Assembly: GCA_021775875.1 (NCBI GenBank)
Contig: JAJFHA010000022.1
Coordinates: 62,001-126,000, forward strand
Reading direction: 5' to 3'
Length of the DNA stretch: 64,000 bases
Source: Hyphomicrobiales bacterium
GTDB lineage: Bacteria; Pseudomonadota; Alphaproteobacteria; Rhizobiales; NORP267
The notes below the pieces were generated by a model. That model saw only the letters and a program-made list of their open reading frames with translations, was not told the origin of the DNA and made no database searches. Shown here in pieces: positions 8,729 through 17,568 of this stretch; positions within the stretch are counted from its first letter, which is position 1, and each line of letters opens with the position of its first letter. The position numbers were made by a program, and so were the translations under genes.

Positions 8729-9225
8729 TAATTTCCAGGCCTGTCGGCAGGCTCTTCATATTTATGGCTCTGTTGGGCCTTGGTGCCTGCGCTTCAGACC
8801 AAGCAGCTACACCGGCAGCTATCGCCAATCTTGTCCAGCCTGCTCCTGTCGTGGCCCAAAGCTCCGATGAAGCGGATGGTCAGGTCGAAACCCGCACCAT
8901 GCTGGCAATCGTCCAATCCGAAACCATCACCCCGGATATCACTGCGCTGGACGCCCGGTTGCGCCAAATGCTGGCCTCGACCGGATACAGGATTGTTCCT
9001 GCCCCGGATCATGTACCGCCGGACCAGAATATCTATTTCGTGACGCCAGAAATCTACAACGCGGAAATCGAGTGGATCGTAGCTGATGCTGACGGAGACC
9101 CGCTTGGAAAAGTGGCCCAGCGGCGAATCGCCGACGCGTCTTCCAGTTCAAACGAAAACATGATTCTACTGGGTGCGGCTGCAGCGGCCGATGGAATCCA
9201 TCGAATTATCAAAAGGCAGTCATAA
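8725..9225 (+). CDS. Predicted lipoprotein of unknown function
   Basis: A 166-residue protein with an N-terminal signal peptide ending in a lipobox (LLGLGAC, Cys at about residue 22), so it should be lipidated and membrane anchored in the periplasm. After a low-complexity linker, the body has ITALDARLRQMLASTGYRIVPAPDH, an AMIN/BON-like alpha-beta pattern that I cannot assign to a family. Overlaps the upstream M24 gene by 4 bases. Confidence 0.8.
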   Translation: MIISRPVGRLFIFMALLGLGACASDQAATPAAIANLVQPAPVVAQSSDEADGQVETRTMLAIVQSETITPDITALDARLRQMLASTGYRIVPAPDHVPPDQNIYFVTPEIYNAEIEWIVADADGDPLGKVAQRRIADASSSSNENMILLGAAAAADGIHRIIKRQS

Positions 9226-9347
9226 AACTGTCGAAAACCGAAACAAATCCACATTTGGCAGTGTGCCTTCATATTTACACCCGCATCGCCATCCTGCTAG
9301 AAACCTGCATATAGAGACAATGAACAAGCTCACCGGGCGGGACAGTC

Positions 9348-10280
9348 ATGAAGCTGGTTGCAGGAAATTCCAACCACGCACTTGCCGGTGCTATTGCGGC
9401 ATATCTGAAAGTCGAACTCACTGATTGCAGCGTGCGGCGGTTTGCCGACATGGAGATTTTTGTTGAGATCAACGAAAATGTTCGCGGCGAAGATATTTTC
9501 ATAATCCAGTCCACATCATTCCCGGCCAACGACCATATGATGGAGCTTCTTGTTCTGATCGATGCTGTGCGTCGCGCCTCCGCCAGACGGATCACCGCCG
9601 TATTGCCGTATTTTGGCTATGCCCGTCAGGATCGCAAACCTGGCCCCAGAACACCGATCACCGCCAAGCTGGTGGCCAACATGATCACCCAGGCCGGTGC
9701 TGACCGGGTTTTGACCCTCGATCTCCATGCCGGCCAGATCCAGGGCTTCTTTGATATCCCGACCGACAACCTTTTTGCCGCCCCGGTCATGCTGCGCGAC
9801 ATTCAGGAACGTTTCAATGGCGATAATCTGATGATGGTATCGCCGGATGTGGGCGGCGTGGTTCGTGCCCGCGCGGTCGCGAAACGCCTGTCCATCCCGT
9901 TGGCGATTGTTGACAAAAGACGTGACCGGCCCGGCCAGTCCGAGGTGATGAACATTATCGGCGAAGTGAAGGGCAAGTCCTGCTTACTCTTCGATGATAT
10001 CATCGATTCAGGTGGCACACTCTGCAACGCAGCCGACGCACTGCTGACAGCCGGTGCAACTGATGTCAGCGCCTACATCACCCATGGCGTCCTTTCTGGC
10101 GGCGCGGTGGCGCGGATAACCGCCTCAAACCTCAAGGAATTGGTGATCACGGATTCAATCCAGGCAACTGAAGCCGTCCGAGTTGCCAGCAACATCCGGG
10201 TATTGTCCATCGCCCCCCTGATCGGCGAAGCCATCGGCCGCACGGCTCGGGAAGAATCCGTATCCAGCCTGTTTGATTAA
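9348..10280 (+). CDS. prs: Ribose-phosphate pyrophosphokinase
   Basis: Prs makes PRPP from ribose 5-phosphate and ATP, feeding nucleotide, His, Trp and NAD synthesis. The 310-residue protein has normal length and the family landmarks: [12 protein letters not shown] at the N-terminus, [11 protein letters not shown], the flexible-loop region [36 protein letters not shown], and the PRPP-binding loop [13 protein letters not shown]. It begins a block (prs, rplY, pth, ychF) that is conserved across many proteobacteria. Confidence 0.98.
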   Translation: MKLVAGNSNHALAGAIAAYLKVELTDCSVRRFADMEIFVEINENVRGEDIFIIQSTSFPANDHMMELLVLIDAVRRASARRITAVLPYFGYARQDRKPGPRTPITAKLVANMITQAGADRVLTLDLHAGQIQGFFDIPTDNLFAAPVMLRDIQERFNGDNLMMVSPDVGGVVRARAVAKRLSIPLAIVDKRRDRPGQSEVMNIIGEVKGKSCLLFDDIIDSGGTLCNAADALLTAGATDVSAYITHGVLSGGAVARITASNLKELVITDSIQATEAVRVASNIRVLSIAPLIGEAIGRTAREESVSSLFD

Positions 10281-10304
10281 GCGGACAGTTAACCCATTTT
10301 CGGC

Positions 10305-10334
10305 TTGTAACCTCCCCCCCGCTAGCGCTATAAG
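10305..10334 (+). promoter_or_regulatory. Candidate sigma70-type promoter for rplY-pth-ychF
   Basis: TTGTAA at 10305-10310 and TATAAG at 10329-10334 are separated by 18 bases, about 85 bases ahead of the rplY start in the gap after prs. Both hexamers differ from consensus by one or two bases. This is read by eye only. Confidence 0.45.
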
Positions 10335-10417
10335 CCAGTCCGGCGATCGCACCAGACACCCCTGGAGGCGGAGGATCGCATTTGGGTCATTGGGCCCGCA
10401 TTTTATTGGAAAGTATT

Positions 10418-11083
10418 ATGGCAGACATTCAGGAACTGAAAGCAGAGACGCGCGACCGGGCCGGCAAGGGGGTAGCCCGCGAAGCACGTAGAAATGGCCT
10501 CGTACCCGCGGTCATTTACGGCGACAAACAACCCCCGCAGTCGATTACGGTTTCACGCCAGGAACTGGAAATGAAACTCAAAACCGGTTTGTTCTTATCA
10601 ACCCTTCTCAATGTTGCGGTTGGAGACGACAAGGTTCGGGTCATTCCAAAGGACGTTCAATTTGATCCGGTGCGGGATTTTCCGATCCACGTAGATTTTC
10701 TGCGGCTCGGTAAAGGCGCCAAGATCACCGTTGAAATTCCAGTTCAGTTCACCAACGAAGAAGAATCCCCCGGCCTGGTCCGCGGCGGTGTTCTCAACGT
10801 TGTTCGCTTCTCGATCGAAGTATCTTGTCCTGCCGACGCGATACCGGAATTCTTTGAAGGCGACCTGACCGGACTGGATATTGGTGATGCCATCCATGTC
10901 TCCGCCATTGCCTTCCCTGACGGCGTTGAGCCAACCATCTCGGATCGTGATTTCACCGTCGCCACAATTGCTGCACCTACTGTTGTAGAGACGCCAACTG
11001 ACGAGGAAGAGATCGAAGGCGAAGAAGGCGAAGGAATTGAAGGCGAAGGCGAAGAAGGTGCAGAAGAAGACGGCGAAGAATAA
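10418..11083 (+). CDS. rplY: 50S ribosomal protein L25/general stress protein Ctc
   Basis: L25 binds 5S rRNA in the large subunit. This is the two-domain Ctc form (221 residues): an N-terminal L25 domain (TRDRAGKGVAREARRNGLVPAVIYG) and a C-terminal beta domain (TVEIPVQFTNEEESPG), ending in a long acidic Glu/Gly tail from about residue 195. I place the start at MADIQELK because it is preceded by GGAAAG with 4 bases spacing; the in-frame ATG at 10382 adds 12 residues not seen in the family. Confidence 0.95.
   Translation: MADIQELKAETRDRAGKGVAREARRNGLVPAVIYGDKQPPQSITVSRQELEMKLKTGLFLSTLLNVAVGDDKVRVIPKDVQFDPVRDFPIHVDFLRLGKGAKITVEIPVQFTNEEESPGLVRGGVLNVVRFSIEVSCPADAIPEFFEGDLTGLDIGDAIHVSAIAFPDGVEPTISDRDFTVATIAAPTVVETPTDEEEIEGEEGEGIEGEGEEGAEEDGEE
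11008..11079 (+). repeat. GAAGGCGAA-type tandem repeats encoding the acidic L25 tail
   Basis: The 3' end of rplY consists of imperfect tandem GAAGGCGAA/GAAGAAGGC units that encode alternating Glu and Gly. Simple repeats like this can gain or lose units by slippage in steps of three bases without breaking the frame. Confidence 0.7.
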
Positions 11084-11132
11084 CCGTCTTTCAACCGACA
11101 CCCTTTACCCAATTGCAAAGGCGGGATGACCC

Positions 11133-11720
11133 ATGCTGCTTCTGGCAGGTCTCGGCAATCCCGGCGAGCGTTACGCCCGCCACCGGCACAATATTGGGTT
11201 CCAGGCAGCTGATACAATTCGGTTGCGCCGCAGCTTCGGCCCGTGGCGCAACCGTTTTCAATCTGAAGTCAGCGAGGGCAAATTTGGGACCGAAAAATGT
11301 CTCTTGATGAAGCCCATGACCTTCATGAATAATTCCGGGCAGGCCATCGGCGAAGCCATGCGGTTCTATAAACTTGAACCAAACGACGTGGTGGTAATCC
11401 ATGACGAGTTGGATTTACCACCCGGTAAATTGCGGGCAAAGGCTGGCGGCGGCGTTGCCGGGCATAATGGGTTGCGATCAACGGCGGCTCATATTGGCCC
11501 CGATTTCCGCCGCATCCGGGTTGGCATCGGCCATCCGGGTAACAAGAATATGGTCCATCGCTATGTGCTCAACGATTTCAGCAAGGCTGATCAGGATTGG
11601 GTCGACCCGATGCTGGACGCCATCGCAGACAATGCGGAATTTCTGGCCAGGGGTGAAGATTCTTCCTTCATGAACCGGGTCCACCTGGCAACAAATTCAA
11701 ACGATGATTCAAAGGACTGA
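11133..11720 (+). CDS. pth: Peptidyl-tRNA hydrolase
   Basis: Pth releases tRNA from prematurely dropped peptidyl-tRNAs. The 195-residue protein has GLGNPGERYARHRHNIGF with the catalytic His at residue 19 followed by Asn20, the MKPMTFMNNSGQA segment, the HDELDLPPGKLR loop and GGVAGHNGLRS. Length is normal. It sits between rplY and ychF, its usual neighbours. Confidence 0.98.
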   Translation: MLLLAGLGNPGERYARHRHNIGFQAADTIRLRRSFGPWRNRFQSEVSEGKFGTEKCLLMKPMTFMNNSGQAIGEAMRFYKLEPNDVVVIHDELDLPPGKLRAKAGGGVAGHNGLRSTAAHIGPDFRRIRVGIGHPGNKNMVHRYVLNDFSKADQDWVDPMLDAIADNAEFLARGEDSSFMNRVHLATNSNDDSKD

Positions 11721-11722
11721 CG

Positions 11723-12820
11723 ATGGGATTTAAATGCGGCATAGTCGGCCTCCCGAATGTTGGAAAATCGACCCTGTTCAACGCCCTGACCCGCACCGCG
11801 GCAGCGCAGGCCGAGAATTACCCGTTTTGCACCATCGAGCCGAACGAAGGCGAAGTCGGCGTTCCCGATGAACGCCTCGATACAATAGCAAAAATCGGCA
11901 AATCCGCCCGCATGGTCCCCACCAGGCTGACCTTTGTTGATATTGCCGGTCTGGTGCGAGGCGCTTCAAAAGGCGAAGGTCTCGGCAACAAATTTTTGGC
12001 GAATATTCGCGAAGTGGATGCCATCGCCCATGTAGTGCGCTGTTTTGAAGACGGCAATGTCACCCATGTTGAAGGACGGATTGACCCGGTGGCGGACGCC
12101 GAAACCATCAACACCGAATTGATGTTGGCTGATCTGGAAAGTCTGGAGAAGCGCCGCGAGGCTCTCGTCAAGAAGGCCCGTGGTAACGACAAGGAATCTA
12201 TCCAGACACTCGCCTTGGTCGACATCGCGCTCGAATTGTTGCGTGACGGCAAACCCGCCCGTGCCGCTACCTTGCAGGACGATCAGAAGCGTCCCTTCCA
12301 GCGCCTCAACCTGATGACCAGCAAGCCGGTTCTTTATGTTTGCAACGTCGAAGAAGACGCCGCCGCTGACGGCAACGAATGGTCGAAGAAAATTGAAGCG
12401 CTGGCTGAAAGCGAAGGTGCCCGTGCGGTAGTAATTTCCGCTGATATCGAAGCAGAATTGTCGCAACTCGACGATGACGAGCGCGTCGAATTTCTCGAAA
12501 CCCTTGGCCTTGAAAGCGCCGGTCTCGACCGGTTGATCCGGATCGGCTACGAGCTTCTGGACCTGATCACATTCTTTACCGTCGGCCCGAAAGAAGCCCG
12601 CGCCTGGACTATCGTGAAAGGATCGCGTGCACCCCGCGCCGCTGCGGCGATCCACACCGATTTCGAACGCGGTTTTATCCGCGCCCAAACCATCGATTAT
12701 AACGATTTTCTCGCGTGCGACGGCGAACAGGGTGCCCGTGATGCAGGGAAAGCCCGTGACGAGGGCAAAGATTATGTTGTACATGACGGCGATGTCATTC
12801 TTTTCAAATTTGCGGTTTAA
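11723..12820 (+). CDS. ychF: Redox-regulated ATPase YchF (Obg-like)
   Basis: A 365-residue Obg-family P-loop protein that in characterised members prefers ATP and associates with ribosomes. The P-loop is GLPNVGKST (residues 8-16), the G3-like motif is DIAGLVRGASKGEGLGNKFL, and the C-terminal TGS domain ends YVVHDGDVILFKF. Two bases separate it from the pth stop, consistent with one operon. Confidence 0.97.
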   Translation: MGFKCGIVGLPNVGKSTLFNALTRTAAAQAENYPFCTIEPNEGEVGVPDERLDTIAKIGKSARMVPTRLTFVDIAGLVRGASKGEGLGNKFLANIREVDAIAHVVRCFEDGNVTHVEGRIDPVADAETINTELMLADLESLEKRREALVKKARGNDKESIQTLALVDIALELLRDGKPARAATLQDDQKRPFQRLNLMTSKPVLYVCNVEEDAAADGNEWSKKIEALAESEGARAVVISADIEAELSQLDDDERVEFLETLGLESAGLDRLIRIGYELLDLITFFTVGPKEARAWTIVKGSRAPRAAAAIHTDFERGFIRAQTIDYNDFLACDGEQGARDAGKARDEGKDYVVHDGDVILFKFAV

Positions 12821-12829
12821 TCCAGGCTC

Positions 12830-13306
12830 ATGAAACTTGAAGATAAATATCATTTTGAAGATTTTGCCGTGGGCGAAGTTGTCGAGATAGACTCGAAATA
12901 CCTTGTGACCCGCGAAAATCTGATCGCCTTCGCCGAAGAATTTGACCCCCAGCCAATGCATCTTGAAGCAGGTGAAATCCCCGGCACCGATATGTCTGGC
13001 CCGATTGCCAGCGGCTGGCATACCTGCGCCATTTCCATGCATTTGATGAGTGACGGCTATATTACCAATTCCAATGGCATGGGATCGCCCGGCATGGATA
13101 GCCTGAAATGGCACAAACCTGTATTTCCGGGTGATGAAATCTGGATGCGCCGCACCTGTAAATCAGCACGCGTTTCCAAAAGCCGGCCCGAAATGGGGAT
13201 TTGTTCGTTTTTGTGGGAATTGCTCGACCAAAACAGCGATTTGGTCATGGAAATGCACGGTTTACAGATGTTCCGCACCCGCGCCTCATTGACGGGAGAC
13301 GCCTGA
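12830..13306 (+). CDS. MaoC-family dehydratase (first of a pair)
   Basis: A 158-residue hot-dog-fold protein of the MaoC/(R)-specific enoyl-CoA hydratase family. The hydratase-type signature region is FAEEFDPQPMHLEA, with the expected conserved FDPQPMH motif, followed by GPIASGWHTCAISM. The stop overlaps the start of a second MaoC gene by one base (TGATG), so the two may form a heterodimer. The substrate is not evident; the position after ychF carries no functional hint. Confidence 0.9.
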   Translation: MKLEDKYHFEDFAVGEVVEIDSKYLVTRENLIAFAEEFDPQPMHLEAGEIPGTDMSGPIASGWHTCAISMHLMSDGYITNSNGMGSPGMDSLKWHKPVFPGDEIWMRRTCKSARVSKSRPEMGICSFLWELLDQNSDLVMEMHGLQMFRTRASLTGDA

Positions 13307-13800
13307 TGCAATTCCTCAAGGATATCCCTGTCGGTACCGTCATCGAGGTTGACAGTCACATATTTCAAGAAGCCGACATGATCCGGTTTGCAGAGAAATT
13401 TGACCGCCAGACATTCCATCTGGATCCGGTCGCTGCAAAGGATACCTTTTTCGGCGGACTGATCGCCAGCGGCTGGTATACAGCTTCAATTTTCATGAAA
13501 CTACTGGTCACATGGTTTCACGCTGAAGACCAAAAACGCCGCGACCAAAACTTGCCACCAGCACAGAGGTCGGCGTCACCTGGTTTGTTGGATGTGAGAT
13601 GGCCCACACCGGTACGGGTCGGCGACACAGTCACTTATCGAACTGAGGTTACACAAACCCGGCGTCTGAAATCACGCCCCGGATGGGGCATCATGACCAT
13701 GAATACGGTAGCTAAAAACCAAAACGATAAAATCGTGCTTAGCATGACCGGCTATACAATCATGGAATGGGATGGTCCTGAAAAACGCAGTCAAGACTGA
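13306..13800 (+). CDS. MaoC-family dehydratase (second of a pair)
   Basis: A 164-residue paralogue of the preceding gene, with FAEKFDRQTFHLDP in place of the usual FDPQxxH motif (Pro replaced by Arg, Met by Phe) and GLIASGWYTASIF. The start codon shares one base with the previous stop, which I preferred over an in-frame ATG at 13201 that would overlap the first gene by over 100 bases. A degenerate motif next to an intact one is consistent with a heterodimeric hydratase in which one subunit is catalytic; this is inference. Confidence 0.86.
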   Translation: MQFLKDIPVGTVIEVDSHIFQEADMIRFAEKFDRQTFHLDPVAAKDTFFGGLIASGWYTASIFMKLLVTWFHAEDQKRRDQNLPPAQRSASPGLLDVRWPTPVRVGDTVTYRTEVTQTRRLKSRPGWGIMTMNTVAKNQNDKIVLSMTGYTIMEWDGPEKRSQD

Positions 13801-13915
13801 AATAATTTTTCTCATGATGTAGAAGTGATGGAATTTCAGCTATTTATCTGTACACTGAATTTTGTGTCCGGCAAATCTTGGACAAGTTTTGATAGTTTCT
13901 GGCAGGAGAATTCCT

Positions 13916-14239
13916 ATGAAATTGATAGTAGCCGCATTGACAACCGCCATGATACTGGGAAGTGCGTCTTTCGCCCTTGCGGAAGACCTAGAATTTATGC
14001 TGACAAACTTGACCAGCGCAAACGTGGAAGAATTTTACGTATCTCATGTTGGCACTGATGATTGGGAAGAAAACCTGATCGAAGGTGCATATCTGCCATC
14101 AGGAAACGAGGTTTCCGTCAATATTATGGATGGTCGGTTAACCTGCGCCTACGATATCCAAATCGTTTTTGATGATGGTGATGTTATTGAAGATTACGAT
14201 CTCAATCTTTGCGATCTGGGCGGGTATACGGTCCAATAG
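13916..14239 (+). CDS. Small exported protein, unknown family
   Basis: A 107-residue protein. The start is fixed by AGGAG at 13904-13908 and by a clean signal peptide (MKLIVAALTTAMILGSASF, predicted cleavage after ALA near residue 22). The mature part (about 85 residues) is acidic, contains two Cys (TCAYDIQ and NLCDLGG) that could form a disulfide, and has a beta-rich pattern. Similar small periplasmic proteins occur widely in Alphaproteobacteria without a known function. It appears to be a single-gene unit. Confidence 0.82.
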   Translation: MKLIVAALTTAMILGSASFALAEDLEFMLTNLTSANVEEFYVSHVGTDDWEENLIEGAYLPSGNEVSVNIMDGRLTCAYDIQIVFDDGDVIEDYDLNLCDLGGYTVQ

Positions 14240-14260
14240 GATTAGATCGAGTATGCTTTG

Positions 14261-14917
14261 TTAGCTTGGCGATTGCCGGTTGTAGGTTTCAAATCGCTCT
14301 AGAACTTTATTCATCTGGGTATCGGTGAGCAGATTCACTTTGCCCAATTTGACAAGGTCGCAATATTGCGCCGCGAGGTCTTCAACTTCCAAAGCAAGCT
14401 CAAACGCCGCCGTCAAATCAGTGCCAAACGCAACCTGCCCGTGATTGGCCATCAGACAGGCTTTACGGTTCTCAAGTCCTGCTACAACATGCCGTGATAA
14501 ATCTTCGCTGCCAAACAGCGCATAATCGGCGCAGCGAATATCCGTACCTCCTGCAACAGCCACCATATAATGAAATGCCGGGATCGGCATATGGCCACAG
14601 GCCAGCACGGTGGCAAAACGCGAATGGCAATGCACAATGGCGCCTGCTTCCGGCTGTGAATGATAAATTGCCAAATGGAACCGCCACTCACTTGATGGCA
14701 AAAAGGGATGCGTTTCGGCAATCCCATTTTCGTCCACGAAGATAATGTCTTCCGGCCGCATATCGCCATACGCAACCCCGCTCGGAGTTATCAGCATCCC
14801 GCTGCCAACCCTGGCGGAGACGTTGCCTGATCTGCCAATACCCAACCCCTGAGGGGCAAGCGCGCGTGCCGTTTCAAGAATATTCTGGCACAGGACGCGA
14901 TCTTTGACCGGTGTCAT
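14261..14917 (-). CDS. Class II aldolase, probable 5-methylthioribulose-1-phosphate aldolase
   Basis: A 218-residue class II aldolase/adducin-family protein. The zinc ligands are in place: Glu77 in SSEWRFH, His96 and His98 in VHCHSRFATVL, and His159 in ANHGQVAFG. The family includes fuculose- and ribulose-phosphate aldolases. Its position as last gene of mtnP-apt-mtnA, with an ATGA overlap with mtnA, points to the DHAP shunt, where such an aldolase splits 5-methylthioribulose 1-phosphate into DHAP and 2-methylthioacetaldehyde. An MtnB dehydratase is also in this superfamily, but no mtnC/D/E genes are nearby. Confidence 0.85.
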   Translation of the reverse strand: MTPVKDRVLCQNILETARALAPQGLGIGRSGNVSARVGSGMLITPSGVAYGDMRPEDIIFVDENGIAETHPFLPSSEWRFHLAIYHSQPEAGAIVHCHSRFATVLACGHMPIPAFHYMVAVAGGTDIRCADYALFGSEDLSRHVVAGLENRKACLMANHGQVAFGTDLTAAFELALEVEDLAAQYCDLVKLGKVNLLTDTQMNKVLERFETYNRQSPS

Positions 14918-16005
14918 GCTACATGCTCGGGGTATAGCTTGAGCAGATCTTCGTTACTGGCGCCGCAAATTCCGCGCTCGGTAATCAACCCGGTAACCAG
15001 ATGCCGGGGGGTTACATCGAAGGCCGGGTTTACAACCTGGCTTCCCGGCGCGACAACCGCCACCCGGCCCGGAACCCCCGCATCGGTCTGGCCATGGACA
15101 TACAAAACTTCGTCATCATCGCGCTTTTCAATCGGGATATCGTCGCCGGATTCAATCTCCCAATCGATCGTTGAATGCGGCAATGCGACAAAGAACGGGA
15201 TGTTATTGTCATGCGCCGCAAGGGCCTTCAGATAAGTGCCGATCTTGTTGCAAACATCGCCGCCGGCAGACACCCGGTCGGTCCCGACAATACAAAGGTC
15301 AACCAGCCCCTGCTGCATCAGATATCCACCGGCATTATCGACAATCACCGTATGCGGGACGCCATGTCCGCCCAATTCCCAAGCTGTCAACGACGCGCCC
15401 TGATTGCGCGGACGGGTCTCATCGACCCAGACATGGACCGGAATTCCTTCATCGAACGCCTGATAAATCGGCGACAAAGCCGTGCCCCAGTCAATCGCCG
15501 CCAGCCAGCCGGCATTGCAATGGGTCAGGATATTTACCGGCGCACCATCTTTGTTTTCAGCCATCGACCTGATGACCTCAACGCCGTGCGCCCCGATCTT
15601 TTCGCAAGTATCGATATCGTCATCGTAAAGCTCGCCCGCCCGCCGGTATGCCATACGCAGGCGCATTCTTTCAGGCTGCGGTTTCAGAACCCGGTACATC
15701 TCATCCAGCGCCCAGGCCAGATTAGACGCCGTTGGACGGGTCGCCCGCAAAGTGGCGATCGCGGCATCCAGCGTCTCATCATCGGTTCCCGCACGCATCG
15801 CCAGCGCCAAGCCATACGCAGCCGTTATCCCGATCAACGGCGCACCCCGCACCTGCATTGAAGAAATTGCGTGCGCCGCATGTTCAACGGTTTCCAGCGA
15901 CAAGACCATGAATTCATAAGGCAGCCGCGTTTGATCAATGATCTCGACTGTCAGTCCGTTATCGGCGATCCAGAGGGACCGGAACTCTTCTTTACCAACG
16001 CGCAT
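14914..16005 (-). CDS. mtnA: S-methyl-5-thioribose-1-phosphate isomerase
   Basis: MtnA converts 5-methylthioribose 1-phosphate to the ribulose form. The 363-residue protein starts MRVGKEEFRSLW and has VEIIDQTRLPYEF, the RGAPLIGITAAYG segment, the catalytic Cys in NILTHCNAGWLA, and the Asp-containing GTDRVSAGGDVCNKIGTY. A TTG at 16020 overlaps the apt stop and would add five residues; I prefer the ATG at 16005, preceded by AGGTG and matching family N-termini. eIF2B-like paralogues exist, but the gene neighbours support MtnA. Confidence 0.95.
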   Translation of the reverse strand: MRVGKEEFRSLWIADNGLTVEIIDQTRLPYEFMVLSLETVEHAAHAISSMQVRGAPLIGITAAYGLALAMRAGTDDETLDAAIATLRATRPTASNLAWALDEMYRVLKPQPERMRLRMAYRRAGELYDDDIDTCEKIGAHGVEVIRSMAENKDGAPVNILTHCNAGWLAAIDWGTALSPIYQAFDEGIPVHVWVDETRPRNQGASLTAWELGGHGVPHTVIVDNAGGYLMQQGLVDLCIVGTDRVSAGGDVCNKIGTYLKALAAHDNNIPFFVALPHSTIDWEIESGDDIPIEKRDDDEVLYVHGQTDAGVPGRVAVVAPGSQVVNPAFDVTPRHLVTGLITERGICGASNEDLLKLYPEHVA

Positions 16006-16016
16006 ACAGCACCTGC

Positions 16017-16562
16017 TCAATCACCTTCAAATTCGACCAGTTTGTGAAATTTGACACCCGCCTCGATCAATTTGGCACTGCCACCAAGATCAGGCAGGTC
16101 GATCACAAAACAGGCCGCAACCACTTCTCCGCCAGAACGTTTGATCAATTCCACCGCGGCCATTGCTGTGCCGCCGGTAGCTATCAGGTCATCCACCAGC
16201 AATATCCTGTCGCCGTCTTGAATAGCGTCGGCGTGGATTTCGATTGTATCGACACCATATTCCAGCGTGTAATCCTGGCCAATGGTCTGCGCCGGTAGTT
16301 TGCCCTTTTTGCGGATCGGGATAAACCCGCATCCCAATTCATGTGCAATCGCCCCACCAAGAATGAAACCGCGTGCTTCGATGCCCACGACGTAATCAAT
16401 ATTTTCCTGCAAAAACGGCCACATCAATTCATCAACGGATGCCCTGAACCCATACGGGTTGGAGAACAACGTGGTGATATCGCGGAATATAATGCCGGGT
16501 TTTGGATAATCCGGGATCGCCCGGATGTAGCGGGCAATATCAAAACCTTGTCGTAGGTCCAT
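16017..16562 (-). CDS. apt: Adenine phosphoribosyltransferase
   Basis: Apt turns adenine and PRPP into AMP. The 181-residue protein has the N-terminal [34 protein letters not shown], and the PRPP loop [16 protein letters not shown]. Between mtnP and mtnA it would recover the adenine released by MTA phosphorylase, so the operon handles both halves of methylthioadenosine. Confidence 0.97.
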   Translation of the reverse strand: MDLRQGFDIARYIRAIPDYPKPGIIFRDITTLFSNPYGFRASVDELMWPFLQENIDYVVGIEARGFILGGAIAHELGCGFIPIRKKGKLPAQTIGQDYTLEYGVDTIEIHADAIQDGDRILLVDDLIATGGTAMAAVELIKRSGGEVVAACFVIDLPDLGGSAKLIEAGVKFHKLVEFEGD

Positions 16563-16576
16563 GGTCTAACTCTCAA

Positions 16577-17458
16577 TCAAACTTTTGGTAAAAGTACCCG
16601 GCCCGCAACCGCATCCAATTTCGCCACCAATTCAGAATCGCGGTGTTCCGGCTGCGTGATAATGGCCACATCAAGCGCCTTGTCCGAGCCAATCGGGCAA
16701 GCTTCATGTTGGCGCGGAAATGATTTTGCCAGCACGGCCAGCATCTTCTGCGCTTCGGCCGCATTACCAAATAGCGTCGTGATAATATCGCTCACTTGGA
16801 CATGGTCGTGGTCCGGGTGCCAGCAGTCAAAATCGGTGACCATGCCAACAGACGCATAACAAATCTCGGCTTCCCGCGCGAGTTTGGCCTCCGGCATGTT
16901 GGTCATGCCGATCACATCGCAGCCCCATGATTTGTAGAGCATGGATTCGGCATAGCTTGAAAATTGCGGACCCTCCATCGCCAGGTAGGTGCCACCACGC
17001 TTGCCCGGAATACCGACTTCTTCAGCAGCCGTTGCAACCCGGTCAACCAGCGCAGGCGAGACCGGATGCGCCATCGATACATGAGCCACCACACCTTTGC
17101 CAAAAAAACTGCTCTCGCGCCGGAATGTGCGGTCAATAAACTGATCGACAAAAACAAAGGTGCCGGGCGGCAGCTCTTCGCGAAACGACCCACAGGCCGA
17201 AACCGAAACAAGATCGGTAACACCTGCCCGTTTCAGACAATCAATGTTGGCACGGAAATTTATGTCGCTCGGGCTAAGCTTGTGGCCCCGGCCATGGCGC
17301 GGCAGAAACACAATCGGCAAGCCTTCAAAGTCAGCAAACAGTAATTCATCCGAGGCCTCTCCCCACGGACTATCAACGCGCTTCCAATGCTGGTTCTGCA
17401 AGCCCGGCATATCGTAAACGCCCGACCCGCCAATGATCCCAAGTACCGCATTGGTCAT
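16577..17458 (-). CDS. mtnP: S-methyl-5'-thioadenosine phosphorylase
   Basis: MtnP cleaves methylthioadenosine with phosphate to adenine and 5-methylthioribose 1-phosphate. The 293-residue protein has LGIIGGSGVYD at the N-terminus, the phosphate-binding LPRHGRGHKLSPSDI, and the substrate segment AMEGPQFSSYAES ... GCDVIGMTNMPEA. The start at 17458 is preceded by GAGGA with 8 bases spacing; an upstream in-frame start at 17518 would add 20 unrelated residues. First gene of mtnP-apt-mtnA-aldolase. Confidence 0.96.
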   Translation of the reverse strand: MTNAVLGIIGGSGVYDMPGLQNQHWKRVDSPWGEASDELLFADFEGLPIVFLPRHGRGHKLSPSDINFRANIDCLKRAGVTDLVSVSACGSFREELPPGTFVFVDQFIDRTFRRESSFFGKGVVAHVSMAHPVSPALVDRVATAAEEVGIPGKRGGTYLAMEGPQFSSYAESMLYKSWGCDVIGMTNMPEAKLAREAEICYASVGMVTDFDCWHPDHDHVQVSDIITTLFGNAAEAQKMLAVLAKSFPRQHEACPIGSDKALDVAIITQPEHRDSELVAKLDAVAGRVLLPKV

Positions 17459-17500
17459 GAATTTATCCTCACAAATAACCGCCTGTATCCTGGCCCCAAA

Positions 17501-17537
17501 AGAAAAGCCGGAAGACATCGTCTCCCGGCTCTTTTCT
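17501..17537 (-). terminator. Rho-independent terminator after petC
   Basis: Stem AGCCGGAAGAC/GTCTCCCGGCT with one mismatch and a 3-base loop, flanked by A-rich and T-rich arms (AAAAG, CTTTT). On the minus strand it ends in TTTTCTTTT, just downstream of the petC stop, and so closes the petABC transcript ahead of mtnP. Confidence 0.75.
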
Positions 17538-17568
17538 GTGCCGAATATTCAGGATCAGAAACCTGATC

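Noticed and set aside
11966-13114. 382-codon open frame on the minus strand
   Set aside because: It is antisense to ychF and the first MaoC gene, which have clear conserved motifs; the minus-strand product has no family features.
13201-13305. Longer start for the second MaoC gene
   Set aside because: It would overlap the first MaoC gene by over 100 bases, whereas ATG at 13306 gives a TGATG coupling and a family-like N-terminus.
15175-15861. 228-codon open frame on the plus strand
   Set aside because: Lies wholly opposite mtnA, whose catalytic motifs are intact. The frame is open because of GC-rich codon bias.
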